64,000 bases of DNA from Magnaporthiopsis rhizophila (taxonomy: Eukaryota > Ascomycota > Sordariomycetes > Magnaporthales > Magnaporthaceae). The DNA is taken from positions 1-64,000 of the forward strand of contig PYSS01000138.1 of the NCBI GenBank assembly GCA_003049465.1. Direction: 5' to 3'. The notes below the pieces were generated by a model, which searched no databases, was not told where the DNA came from, and saw only the letters and a program-made list of their open reading frames with translations. This document shows, one piece after another, positions 46,212-59,917 of the stretch; positions within the stretch are counted from its first letter, which is position 1; every line of letters starts with the position of its first letter. The position numbers were made by a program, and so were the translations under genes.

Positions 46212-47157
46212 ATCGGTGCTGTAAGACTGGACAGAAGCGGGTGTTGACAAGGAAATGGGACGGCGACGATGGCGATGCCTGGTGTCATCGATGCTCAGAA
46301 GAGGGGGGGGGCAACGGCCCGTTTTGTAGTGTGGCGCCGATTCCCCGCGTGCGATACCAGGTCTGGTCCGTACTCGGAGGCCGGAAGCGATGATAGCCGC
46401 GGACCAGAGTGTTGAAACTCGGTCCCAAGTTTAGGCCAAGGGCGGGTCCGCAACGGACGCCGCACACGGCCACTGGACGCCAGACCTGCATGTGGGGTCT
46501 CGAACGGGAGGCCTTGCCAACAATAATCCCGACGCCCGCCTCGACGGTCCATCCCAACCGCTCCATCCGGGCGGACAGCAGAGTCTCAATACGGACCGTT
46601 TGGAATGTAGTTTTGGGGACGCGTTGCCCAGGAAAGCCAAATTATGGAACGGATCGAAAAGGCTCTCGGTGACCTGACCCCACCCGGGACCGATGCCAAC
46701 CGTGCGCATGGGACCTGGAGGGGAACCTTGAGTGGCAGGTAGGAGAGAGAGAGACGGGCCCAGCCGTCGCGAGTCATCATGTCACGTCGCTCACAGGTTG
46801 AGCTCGAGCGGATCAGGGCCTCAAACGTCATCTGTATGTCGGGTTTTACATAAACTTGCCCGAATCCTCAAGGTTTGGAATGCCAGATGTCAGCTACCCA
46901 ATACCAGGTGGGGTTGCGGACGAGTTGATACGCGCCTTCTAGGGAGATGAACCCTGCGCACGGGCCATCGTCATAGGAACAGGAGGGGGCGCCGAATCGC
47001 ACTGCCTCGCACGGAAACGCGCCAGTGGGAATAGCACTGCCCCTGAAGGACAGAAGGGCCAACATCAGACCGCAATGCTGGAGTAATCCGATCAGATGTG
47101 TATCTGCTGGTGCCAATAGTCGAAAGGCCTGCCGTCCGAAACAGCCTTGATGCAACC
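46212..47157. other. Divergent promoter region, aldolase / GT17-like gene
   Basis: About 950 bp between starts at 46211 (minus) and 47158 (plus). No ATG-started frame with protein-like content was found. Confidence 0.5.
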
Positions 47158-48324
47158 ATGAGGTCTCTGCTGCCGCGTCGCCTGGCAAGACGCGCTCGTC
47201 CGTTGTTCGTCCTTACTGCCTTCTGCACTCTGCTTGTCTTCTTTTGGAGCGGCGGTGGCGCCCTTCGGCTGTCGCCCCACCGTATATCGAACCCCGGCCT
47301 CTACTCACAATCCGAAAGCGATGCATCTCTTTGTCGCCGTCATGGCTGGAGACCCTTTAGGCCGCCAAGGTCCTTCTCCTGGTGGTGGCCGTTCGCGCAA
47401 GGCACGGAGCAGGCGAGGCCCCGCAAAGTTTACGATCTCTTCATGATCAACAACGAGATCGAGTGGCTCGAGGTCCGCTTGAATACCACCTACGACTATG
47501 TCGACCATTTCGTGGTGGTCGAGGCTCCCCTCACCTTTACCGGGCTGCCCAAGCCGCTCGTCATAAAGGAAAACTGGGACCGGCTCCGGCCCTATCACGC
47601 CAAGCTCTTTTATCACGAGCTGCAGTATCCGCCAAACTACAACCCGCCAAGGCCCTGGGACCGCGAGGACTTGCAGCGCGACGCCTCGCTGGAGCAGGCC
47701 CTGCCGCGCCTGGCCGCCGAGGTGCCCGGGGCGGCGCCGCGGCCCGGGGATGCCCTCGTCGTCGCCGATGTGGACGAGATCATCCGGCCCGAGACGCTGC
47801 GCCTGCTCCGCGCCTGCGCCTTCCCGCGCCGTCTGACGCTGCGCAGCCGCTTCTACTACTACGGCTTCGAGTTCCTGCACCGCGGGCCCGAGTGGCCGCA
47901 CCCGCAGGCCACCTACTACGAGGGCGCCCGCTCCAGCTCCGCGGGCGGCGGCGGCACCACCATCAAGCCGACCAACCTACGCAACAGCGATGGCGGCTTT
48001 GCGCCCCTCTCCTGGCTCGACATGGCCGACCTGTGGAACGCCGGCTGGCACTGCTCGACGTGCTACCGGACCGTGGCCGACGTGCTGCGCAAGATGGCGT
48101 CCTTCTCGCACGTCCCGCTGAACCAGGAGGTGTTCCGGGACCCCAACAGGATCGCCGACCGAATCCGCAGGGGCAAGGACATCTGGGACCGCAGCGGTGA
48201 ATTCTACGACTTTGTGCCCAACAACACGGACATGCCGCCCTTCTTGCTGGCGCACCCAGAGCGGTTCGGATATCTGCTCAACCGGACGGGGGAGTCCGCA
48301 GGGTTCGAGGACTACCCTCCTTGA
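47158..48324 (+). CDS. Glycosyltransferase family 17-like type II membrane protein
   Basis: Single exon, 388 aa. The ATG at 47158 sits in a good context (AACCATGAG); the open frame upstream has no ATG. Seen: a short basic N-terminus (RSLLPRRLARRARP), one membrane anchor at about 15-31 (LFVLTAFCTLLVFFW), a stem, then the catalytic part: KVYDLFMINNEIEWLEVRL, YDYVDHFVVVEAPLTFTG, ALVVADVDEIIRPETLRLL (DVD metal-binding motif near 205), RFYYYGFEFLH, WHCSTCYRTVADVLRKMASF and FVPNNTDMPPFLL. Known: GT17 includes animal MGAT3, which adds the bisecting GlcNAc to N-glycans. Fungi do not make such glycans in the usual view, so the acceptor of fungal members is unclear. Inferred location is the Golgi. Confidence 0.9.
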   Translation: MRSLLPRRLARRARPLFVLTAFCTLLVFFWSGGGALRLSPHRISNPGLYSQSESDASLCRRHGWRPFRPPRSFSWWWPFAQGTEQARPRKVYDLFMINNEIEWLEVRLNTTYDYVDHFVVVEAPLTFTGLPKPLVIKENWDRLRPYHAKLFYHELQYPPNYNPPRPWDREDLQRDASLEQALPRLAAEVPGAAPRPGDALVVADVDEIIRPETLRLLRACAFPRRLTLRSRFYYYGFEFLHRGPEWPHPQATYYEGARSSSAGGGGTTIKPTNLRNSDGGFAPLSWLDMADLWNAGWHCSTCYRTVADVLRKMASFSHVPLNQEVFRDPNRIADRIRRGKDIWDRSGEFYDFVPNNTDMPPFLLAHPERFGYLLNRTGESAGFEDYPP

Positions 48325-48854
48325 GGCGCTCAGGGGGAGGCTCGTCTTGATTTATTCCTCCAATTCAGCATTTAGCGTCAGTAGTGTATGAATTAGCCCT
48401 TGCGTCAACAATGCATGCATGATCGAGCATCTTTGAAAGTTCCCCTTCGAAGGGGCTCGCCCATTTTGGTTACTTGTCCTCATAAATGTCTGAGCCAGTA
48501 ACATCCAGTGGAGAAATACATGTGTATCATTATACATGGATGGCGGCGCATCCAGCCACGCCATAGGGTCAAGGCAGGGTTTCGTTCCCAGGCCCCTCCT
48601 TGCGTCTGAGTGTCGAGCACAAGGTACCGCTAGGCATGCGCTTCACTTTCCCCTGATTGCCATCTCTAGTCGGACAACTAAAGGGCTAAATCGTGCGGAA
48701 CCGACGCTCCCTCGTACAGCGTCCGCAACCCTTTATATTTGGCTTCGCCGGCCCGTCGGGAGAAGACGAGAATCACGGAGAGAATGAAAAGGACAAGGTC
48801 CCCCGGACCCACTCCAGGCGCTGTCGGTCGTTCTCGACGCGACGGTGCGTCGGC
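48325..48854. other. Convergent 3' flanks of the GT17-like and Tim10 genes
   Basis: 530 bp between two stops. Nothing else recognised. Confidence 0.6.
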
Positions 48855-49221
48855 CTAGTTGCCGAACCCGCCGAAACCGGGGGAGCCCCCGGCCTGACTT
48901 TGCTTCTGGAGAATGTCCGAGACCTTAAAGTGGACATCGAAGAACTTGGCGGCGCAGCGGTCGAGGCAGACGCTCTCGCCCTTATTGAGCTCGCCCTCGT
49001 GGTAGTCGGTGGGGATGCACTTTTTGGCACATGCCCTGTTCAAGCTGCATCGAAAGAAAGGCAAGAATAGCTGGGTGGTCAGCTATAGGTTCACAAAATG
49101 TCCAGGCAGCTGCGTTTGCGTCGTCTAACCGGTTGTGCATCTCGGCGATCAGCTTCATCTCGGCCTCGACGGCCGCGATCTTCTCGGCCGACGTCGGCTG
49201 GGGGCGTCCGAATCCAAACAT
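48855..49221 (-). CDS. tim10: Small Tim chaperone of the mitochondrial intermembrane space, Tim10
   Basis: Exons 49221-49130 and 49044-48855 (93 aa); intron with donor GTTAGA and acceptor ATGCAG, phase 2. Seen: MFGFGRPQPTSAEKIAAVEAE, then at the junction HNRLNRACAKKCIPTDYHEG, then ELNKGESVCLDRCAAKFFDV. The twin CX3C motifs are Cys36/Cys40 and Cys57/Cys61, spaced 16 apart as in Tim10. Known: forms a hexamer with Tim9 that escorts hydrophobic carrier proteins to the TIM22 and SAM complexes; imported by Mia40. Normal length. Without the intron the frame would lose the first CX3C. Confidence 0.95.
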
Positions 49222-49555
49222 TTGCGCGAGGGTGGTCTGGATGGATCGTTGGGGGAGAAGGCGCGATGTACCAGGGGATTGGTTCGACGGGCGGGTTGAC
49301 GTCGATATTTTGCCCTGTCTGGGCGCGGGAGGAGCTTCAAGCGGGCGGTGAAAACCGGCAGATGGACTGCGTTGGCTGATATCTTATCAATGCTTTGGCA
49401 AATGCCGCCCGCACACTCGATGTATGCTACGGAGGACCGTGCTTCAGGGGGCCCACAGGGGATGACCATAACAAAAAAAAACCTCGTGAACTCAGCTCAG
49501 GCATAGGCACTTCTCCCACCTATTTATGCTACTCGAGCCGGCCTCGCCACGCACA
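49222..49555. promoter_or_regulatory. Shared divergent promoter of Tim10 and mitochondrial LysRS
   Basis: Only 334 bp separate the two ATGs if the first exon proposed for the synthetase is right. Both products are mitochondrial. No specific binding site is claimed. Confidence 0.5.
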
Positions 49556-51697
49556 ATGGCTGGGAGCATTAGCGTAAGTATTCACTCTCAAAACACAAAG
49601 CACCTTCGCAACAAGTCCCTGTTCATGATGACAACCTGGAATATATTTAAGAACCGTTGCGACTGACACGGGAACGTGTATGATCAAAAACGCCAACCGT
49701 CTGACTTTTTCTCACTGCATTGCCTATTTCTTGGACATGCTCGGTCTGAGCAAGCATCGACGCATCTGGTATCTAGCTTGCTAATATAAAGTTACTGCTA
49801 GCAGATTCCCGCGGGGCTTGGTCTGCAGTTCCTGCGACCCTGTGCCCAGCGAGGCATCGTCGGGCCTGTAAGGTCGACGGCGGTGGCCCAACTGCAGCTG
49901 CGCTTCTATCATGCCTCGCGCTCACTCAAGTCACTGGGCCAGGATGGGCGGCCGGCGGCATCGACAGGAGGCATGACAGCGGATGGGACCGGCCAACAAA
50001 AGCCCAGCCAGACCGCTGTCCCTGAGAGAGTGCCTGCTCTTCTGGACCGGCATCACAGGGAGAATAATGTCGTGGGACAGCCTCGGATCATCCGCGGTCG
50101 CATTGACGCAGTGCGCAGGCATGGCCGGAAGCTCCTGTTCATCGACATTGTCTCCGAGTTTGAGACAATGCAGGTTCTGGTGAACTATGGCGTCATTTCT
50201 ACCGAGGACGATCGCTGGCGTGACATTTCATCCGACTCGGACGATTGGACCGTTGCCACGGGGGCCCTACGGAGGGGCGCGTTCATATCAGTCGTTGGCG
50301 AGATGGCGCTCAGTCGAAATAACCAACTCTCGATCAAGGCGCGGAGGATGCCCGTTATACTTGGCGCCCCAAGTCCTGGCTTTGACCCGCCCGAGGTCTT
50401 GACTGATGAGGAGGTTACCGCCCGCCACCGTCACTTGGATCTGCTGGCCAACAGACAGATCCTTGACACATTACGTTTGCGCTCCGCTGCCATTACTTCG
50501 TTGCGGTCCTTCCTCGATGGTCAGCGATTCGTCGAGGTGCAAACCCCGGTGTTGGCTGCGCATGCGGGTGGCGCTTTGGCACGACCCTTCTTGACGGCTC
50601 CCGCAGACTTGAGTGCTAACCAGTCGCTGGCCCTGCGCGTCGCACCTGAGTTGTGGCTCAAACGCCTCGTCGTTGGGGGCTTCGAGCGTGTTTTTGAGAT
50701 TGGGCCATGCTTTCGCAATGAAGGCCTCGATAGCACTCATAACCCCGAATTCACCATGTGCGAGTTCTACGAGGCGTACGCGTCCCTAGACACCCTCATT
50801 CTCAGGACCGAGAACCTGATCGCAAAGATCCTGCAAGACGTCCAGTTCGCCGCGTCTGGCAACGCCGGCGCGCTTCGGCCGTGGCAGTTGCAAGGCAACC
50901 TGGAAACCGTCGCGGCAAAGTTTAAGCCCGAAGCCAAGGACGGCGAAACGGGTGGACTGCGCAGGGTGCCTTTCATCCCGACGCTTGAGAGAGCGCTCGG
51001 CTTCGGGCTGCCGGATCTCGATGCCGACACGGCCCTTGAAGATCTCGTAGCCCTGCTACAGAAGCATGGATTAGAGCCGAAAGACCGATCATCGGCAACC
51101 ACGTTACCCAAGCTCCTCGATCGCCTGGGCGGCGACTATGTCGAGAGGGTGTCCTGCGGCGACAAGGCCGTCTTCGTGACGCACCACCCGGCATGTATGG
51201 CTCCCCTGGCTCGCAGCGTACGCTGTGCTGAGACAGGCCAGATGGTGGCACTGCGGGCCGAGCTGTTCGTCGACGGCGTCGAACTGGTCAACATGTACGA
51301 GGAGGAGAACGATCCGGATGAGCAGGAGCGCAAGTTCCGGGAGCAAGCGCGCCTGCTGAGGCAGCAGCAGCGCGGGAAGATGCAGCGGTCGTTCGACCGG
51401 GGGGTCGCAAACCATGCTGCCGTCGACGCCGGTATCGAGGCAGCCGACATGGACGAGGCTGAGGCCGAAGCTGAGGCTTCGGGCGCCTTACTTACAGGCA
51501 GCGATGCCAGCTACGTCAAGGCCCTGCGCGCCGGCATGCCGCCCACAGGAGGGTGGGGATGTGGCATCGAGCGCCTCGTCATGGTGCTCTCGGGCGCGCC
51601 CCGCATCCGGGATGTGCTGTCGTTTGGAAACCTGAGGAACGTCGTTAGCGTCTCGCGCCCTGAGAAGGAGGACTTGACCACAAGCTCACCAGCCTAG
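49556..51697 (+). CDS. msk1: Mitochondrial lysyl-tRNA synthetase (class II)
   Basis: The main exon is open from 49802 to 51697 but has no ATG at its head. Proposed first exon: 49556-49573 (MAGSIS, donor GTAAGT), intron 49574-49804 with a GCTAAT branch site and acceptor TAGCAG, then exon 2 from 49805 (636 aa in total). This yields MAGSISIPAGLGLQFLRPCA followed by RSTAVAQLQLRFYHASRSLK, a basic sequence without acidic residues typical of a mitochondrial presequence. Seen: an OB-fold domain (IIRGRIDAVRRHGRKLLFID), then the class II core with RFVEVQTPVLAAHAGGALAR, FEIGPCFRNEGLDSTHNPEF (motif 2, near 309) and GWGCGIERLVMVLSGAPRIR (motif 3, near 589). Known: charges mitochondrial tRNA-Lys. The enzyme identity is firm; the first exon is inference. 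A later in-frame ATG near 49971 would drop the presequence. Confidence 0.9.
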
Positions 51698-52637
51698 ATC
51701 TTGGTCTTGGGGAAATGTCTACCCTACGGATCAGACCCGGAGTGTCGAGATGCGCATGCCCCGTTATATGTAGTGTATCGGCGCCCGCCAAACTTGGATG
51801 GTTGAAAATCACGGAACCAATGATAATGAAGATACCATGACTTGCGCCTTTGGACACGTTTTGTTTTTGGGTGTGGTAGCACTCATTAAGGAACGATGTG
51901 GAAGGTAAGATTTCGGATGTCCTCTGCTATAACTAACATACGCAAGCTGTCTCTGGATCGGAAGCCCCAGAAAATAGAGGACAGGATCTGAGAGAGTTTT
52001 GCCTTGAGGCACATATAATCCATCCTCCCAATCATAAAAAGAAGGGAGTTGAATGAGAGCTTGAAACGCGGCAAGCGAGCAGTAGCAGCTTTTGTCGATG
52101 GCGGGAATAGGGGTGCGCAAGTAGAAGATGAACTCCTCCAAAGACCCAGGGAAAAGGTGGAGGAGGAAAAGTCGATAAAGCTTGGCATAGTATGAAGAAC
52201 GCAAGGTCAGAGAGAAAAGAGCACGAGGTCATAGCTCCAGAAAACGCAAAATAGTGTCATAGTAGAAGAGAGCCAGCCGGCCGTTCCGGAAACCCAAGAA
52301 GAGGGTTATCCCAAGCATCAAGTACTCGCAAGACACCAAAAATCGGCCGATTAGGTACCTATCTATCTAGGTAGGCAAGGTAGGTAGGTGGAATCGACAC
52401 CTCCTTTTTCTCTCCCAGTCACCCTTCCGAAAAAGAAAGAAGCATCCATTTCATTGCCATCCTTCCCAAGCATCACCAACCAAAAAGAGAAGAAACGCCC
52501 ATTTTCTCCCCTTTCCCAAGCATCACCAACCAAAAAAAAAATGAAGAAACGCCCATTCCTCATCCCCTTCCCAAGCATCACCAACCAAAAAAAAAGAAAG
52601 AATCATTTATTCCACCCGCCATTTTCCCTCGCTCGCA
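51698..52637. other. Convergent 3' flanks with a short minisatellite
   Basis: 940 bp between two stops. A minus-strand frame of 100 codons at 51886-52188 starts with ATG but has no recognisable features. The right part holds the tandem repeat at about 52461-52600 and a cluster of TAGGTA motifs at 52354-52388. Confidence 0.5.
52461..52600. repeat. Three-copy 50-55 bp tandem repeat
   Basis: The core TTCCCAAGCATCACCAACCA starts at about 52463, 52513 and 52568, each followed by an A-rich run and (after the first two) by GAAGAAACGCCCATT. A more degenerate copy may precede it near 52430. It ends about 40 bp from the stop of the minus-strand gene, so it lies in that gene's 3' untranslated region or terminator. 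Confidence 0.85.
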
Positions 52638-56094
<3,457 letters not shown>

Positions 56095-59000
56095 GGCGCT
56101 GTAGTAAAAAGAATAAAATTTTGTCGCAGAAAACGAGCGGTAGAGCTGCCGGGAGCCAGGAAGATGTGGGAAAGAGTGTGTTGCTCGAGATGCTCGTTCG
56201 GGATCTGCGACCAGGCGGCCTTGAATACAGAAAGACAATAGAGTATAACTGGAGCAGCAAGAAGATGGCGTGGCTGCGGGGTAGGTAGGTAGGTAATGAG
56301 GATGGTAGCCCGCTAAGAAAGTATTCTGGCGTAATGGCCTTGGCCGTAGAAGGGTGTGATGGATGCTTGGCCAAGGGCACGCGGAAGCTTGTGGGGAGAA
56401 CGATGTGCGAGAGCGCGGAAGGTTTAAGCAAGAGCAGAGCGAGACCCTGCCTACATCCAATGGGCAGGCGTAGGTAGGTGTAGGTTAAGGAAGTTGGGTG
56501 TATAGTAGGTGCCAGGCAACAACGTAGATGCAAATACGCAGCAGAAAAGGAAGGTAAGGAGTCAGGACTGCGGAAAGGGCGTTCGGGTCGATCCACAAAC
56601 GCCAAAGTGGAACGACTGTTGGCATATCAAGCAGACGTGCTCTGTGCAGTGAAGAGAATATGGCGCTTGATATCAGAGGAGAAGGGCATGCCGATCGGAG
56701 AAATATTCGAGTGTTTGGCGCCGTACATGGGTGTTTCGCGAGGTGTAGACAGATATTGGAGCAACGAAAGGGCCCAGCAAGGGTAGACGGGAAGCAGGAT
56801 CTGCTCTGGAGGTCTGGACTTACCGCTATATAGCGCTGCTCGGATACTGGTACGCGACAAAGGAAGCGGAGGACAGCGTTGTCGTCAGGCAGCTGCGAGA
56901 ACACAACGTTGGTCAAGGAAGCTGATGTGAATGTGATATAGAGAAAGTGCAATATAAGTAGAAGTTGTCGAGCAACTGGTCCAAAGCGTGCTCTAGGGAG
57001 AACAAGCAGTAGAACCAGAAGTCAGCAGTCAACGCAAGTTGGTGGTGAAGTTGTTGGTTGCGGAGTGCTGAAGTCGGGTGAAGGCAGAAGAAAAAGAAAA
57101 AAAAAAAGTTGTGAGAGGGCTGGGGAGAGTCTGGTTTTGTGCGCCCGAGCTCTTCACGTGTGACGAATCGGCAGCGGAGAAATAGAGAGAACAATAGGAG
57201 GCAGACTCCTATTGTGCACTCCTATTGTGCGGCAGACGTTGAATAACAATGGTCGATGACGTGTGGAGCGGCAGGGGTTGGGGTCACAGACCACCCGATA
57301 GGTTGGTCTTCTTCTCCTGAGGTTACTTTCGACTCCTGGGACCAACTTCGGAGGTACCATACCCTTGGGTCAGTTGGGTGGTTCCCATATTTACCTCCTC
57401 CTGCGAACCTACCCGCCGCCAGCCTCGGCTCCATTCCTTGTCAGTGAGGAGGGTCAATGAAGCCAGATACTGGGAGCATGATGGTCATGCTCGCCCCGGC
57501 GACTTGTCCGTTGGGTGAATTTGTGTACAGATGGAGACGACGACGACTACGCTAGGGTCCCACTGAGGAGGGTGGCAACGAGGACCCAAGGAAGTCCATG
57601 TGCCATCAGATTGCTGTCAGAAGAGGCATGGTAGAGGATAATGCGGAAACTGGAAATCCGTAGACTGTCCAGCAGGCGAGAGGAAAGCAGGGAGGGACAT
57701 TTTCGGAACGAGTCTGGCATAGCCTATCCTACCCTCATCCCGCCATCACCTTTGGTTGTAGCTTGCCCTCCGGCTGTTGATTGCACTAATGTGTTCTTTG
57801 TCTACCGCCGCGGCTCGCTGAACGCGTTGTTGCAACGCCTGAGGCCAATATTTGTCGAGGCCTGGCGAAGACATCTCGTCCTTATTTGTGCGTTTGCGAC
57901 AACAAAGATGAGGGAACCACTCGGCTAGACTCGCCAAGGACAAAGATATTCAGCGCCTCAGGATCAGACAGTCTCCCAAAGAAACTGCAAGGTGCACCTC
58001 CGGTCGGGTTTTTACCCTACCGTTGCTTTGTATTCTCATCACCGGCTCCTCACAACAACCTCCGGATGGTTGATTGCCTTTCTCCTTCCTCCTGCCACAA
58101 AAGCCGCGCTCTAGCCAGCAGGCCGGCGACCAACGACAGCCTCAGAACGCACAAGTCATCCAGAAAACTCCCACGGATCCGACGACGAGCCCACGAACCG
58201 CATCCGTACCTCACCCACCAAGCACAACAACCGCACCAGCCACAACGACGTTGAGAAGAGCCGCCGTTAGCGCCCCGACCGGCCGAGCCGAAACGAGCCG
58301 AGACGAGCCCGTGTAGCGGTAGTCAGAGAGAGCGGGCCAGGCGGCCATGGACTGGATACAAAGATTTTCATCAGATTTGCTTCGCGTATAAACATGGCGT
58401 CCCAGTCTGCGCCGCGTCCAACGGGACTTATCCTGGCTGCTGGAGGAAAACAACAAGAGGCAGCCGAGCGCGCGTACGTCGAGGAACATGGCGGACGTTG
58501 GAGGAGCACCTGGACACTCACACGGAGCGAAAACTACGCAGAGATGAGGTTACTTGTATCACGTGAGAGATCATACATACGTCGCTACCCGGATACAGGT
58601 GGCCTTTTTCTCTGTCCACATCGCTGCAAGATATACTGACGACACTGAGCTCTTGGCGGGAATAGGGGCCGACACTCACACATACAGTGGCATTGCAAAA
58701 GGTTTCACATTTCCAATAAACACATGACGGCATGCTCTAGCGGCACTCATAAATGTGTTACAATCCCTGCGCTCAGCTATTTTGAGACTAAATGTACAAG
58801 ACAAGGCTGTGGCGTCGCTGGAAGGGGGGGGNNNNNNNNNNNNNNNNNNNNNNNNNNNNNNNNNNNNNNNNNNNNNNNNNNNNNNNNNNNNNNNNNNNNN
58901 NNNNNNNNNNNNNNNNNNNNNNNNNNNCGTGGCGCCGACATGTCTCGCGGTTGAACAAACCCAAACCAGAATAGCCTTGCATGGCGTCCGCCCAACCGCT

Positions 59001-59647
59001 GCTCCCATATGTATCGTTGAACCATTGTGTCAGATCGCCAGACGGGATGACGACGGTGTTCCGCAAAACCAGCGCCACTTCCGGGCCTGGATTCCAGACG
59101 ACTTGCTTTCCCTCGAAGCTTTAAGCTGCGACCAACTAGCGTGAGGAGGCCCCCGGGCGATCGACGGGAACAAGGGCGCTTGTGGCAAGGGGCGCCGTCG
59201 ACAGACGCAACTGAAAACACAAAAAAAGAAAAAGAAAAAAAAATGTGGCTTAGGGATCATGGCGCGGCGCCCTTTGCTGGGTGTCTAGGGCTTGCGGGCC
59301 TGATCCCTACCATGGGTATCATCTTCAGGGCTGACTCGATAACACCAGACACCATTCTGACCGAGCCCCCCACACACAAGGAAAGAGACAGAGATGATGG
59401 GTGACAGAGCGGAATCGTCGACGAAAAGGATGGTATCCGAATCGGCTTTGGTGCTGCGTCTTGGCGCGGACGGCAGGCTTGGTGACTCTTCCTGCCTTCG
59501 AGTAGGTGGGGGACAAATGGCGAAACGAGTTCCTCCGTACGAGCCTTTGCTTTTGGCCGTTGATACAAGGCAGGCTCGGGAGACGACGAGGGAGAGTTGA
59601 TTTGCTTTCGAGCGGGAAGGAGCGAGGAAAGTTTGGGGACAGGCTTT
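56095..59647. other. 3.5-kb stretch without a convincing gene
   Basis: The left end carries the promoter of the 867-aa gene. Seen: TAGGTAGGTAGG at 56282-56295, another copy near 56468, a direct repeat CTCCTATTGTGC at 57206 and 57218, and the N gap at 58832-58927. Frames across it are short and not protein-like. Confidence 0.5.
58832..58927. other. Assembly gap (N run) after a G run
   Basis: Ninety-six N characters preceded by a run of eight G. True length unknown. Confidence 0.98.
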
Positions 59648-59917
59648 TTAGCTCATGGCGATGACGACTTGGCCCTTACACCTGCCGTAGCTGCAGCAAG
59701 CCTCAGGCGCCAAGGCTCCGCGCAGAATGGCGTCCCGCTTGTCCTGTTTTGCAGTCATCTGGTCAGAAAGAGCGTCTGGAGTAACATTTCGTCTCGACAC
59801 AGTAAAAAAAAAAAAAAAGGTTGGTCTGACATCTGTACACATGATAGGCGTAGCGAGCACTGTGCTTCCAATGGAGAGGACGGCGAGGGCCGCGGATATC
59901 AGGAACCGGCACTGCAT
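59648..59917 (-). CDS. Candidate small secreted cysteine-containing peptide precursor
   Basis: ATG at 59917, stop at 59648-59650, 89 aa if unspliced. Seen: a strong signal peptide (MQCRFLISAALAVLSIGSTV, cleavage likely after LA). A stretch containing five Phe from a 15-base T tract follows. The protein then runs MTAKQDKR and DAILRGALAPEACC, ending SYGRCKGQVVIAMS. The middle part may be an intron: donor GTCAGA at 59830, acceptor CCAG at 59759, 72 nt, phase 0. Splicing leaves 65 aa (exons 59917-59831 and 59758-59648) and removes the poly-Phe. The KR before DAIL is a Kex2-type processing site, so the mature peptide could be about 28 residues with three cysteines (CC and C). The length, signal peptide and KR site fit the general style of fungal secreted peptides. 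No family is recognised and no function is claimed. Confidence 0.5.
   Translation of the reverse strand: MQCRFLISAALAVLSIGSTVLATPIMCTDVRPTFFFFFTVSRRNVTPDALSDQMTAKQDKRDAILRGALAPEACCSYGRCKGQVVIAMS

Noticed and set aside
51886..52188. 100-codon minus-strand ORF with ATG
   Set aside because: No recognised motif, Ser-rich composition, located in a convergent 3' region; likely chance.
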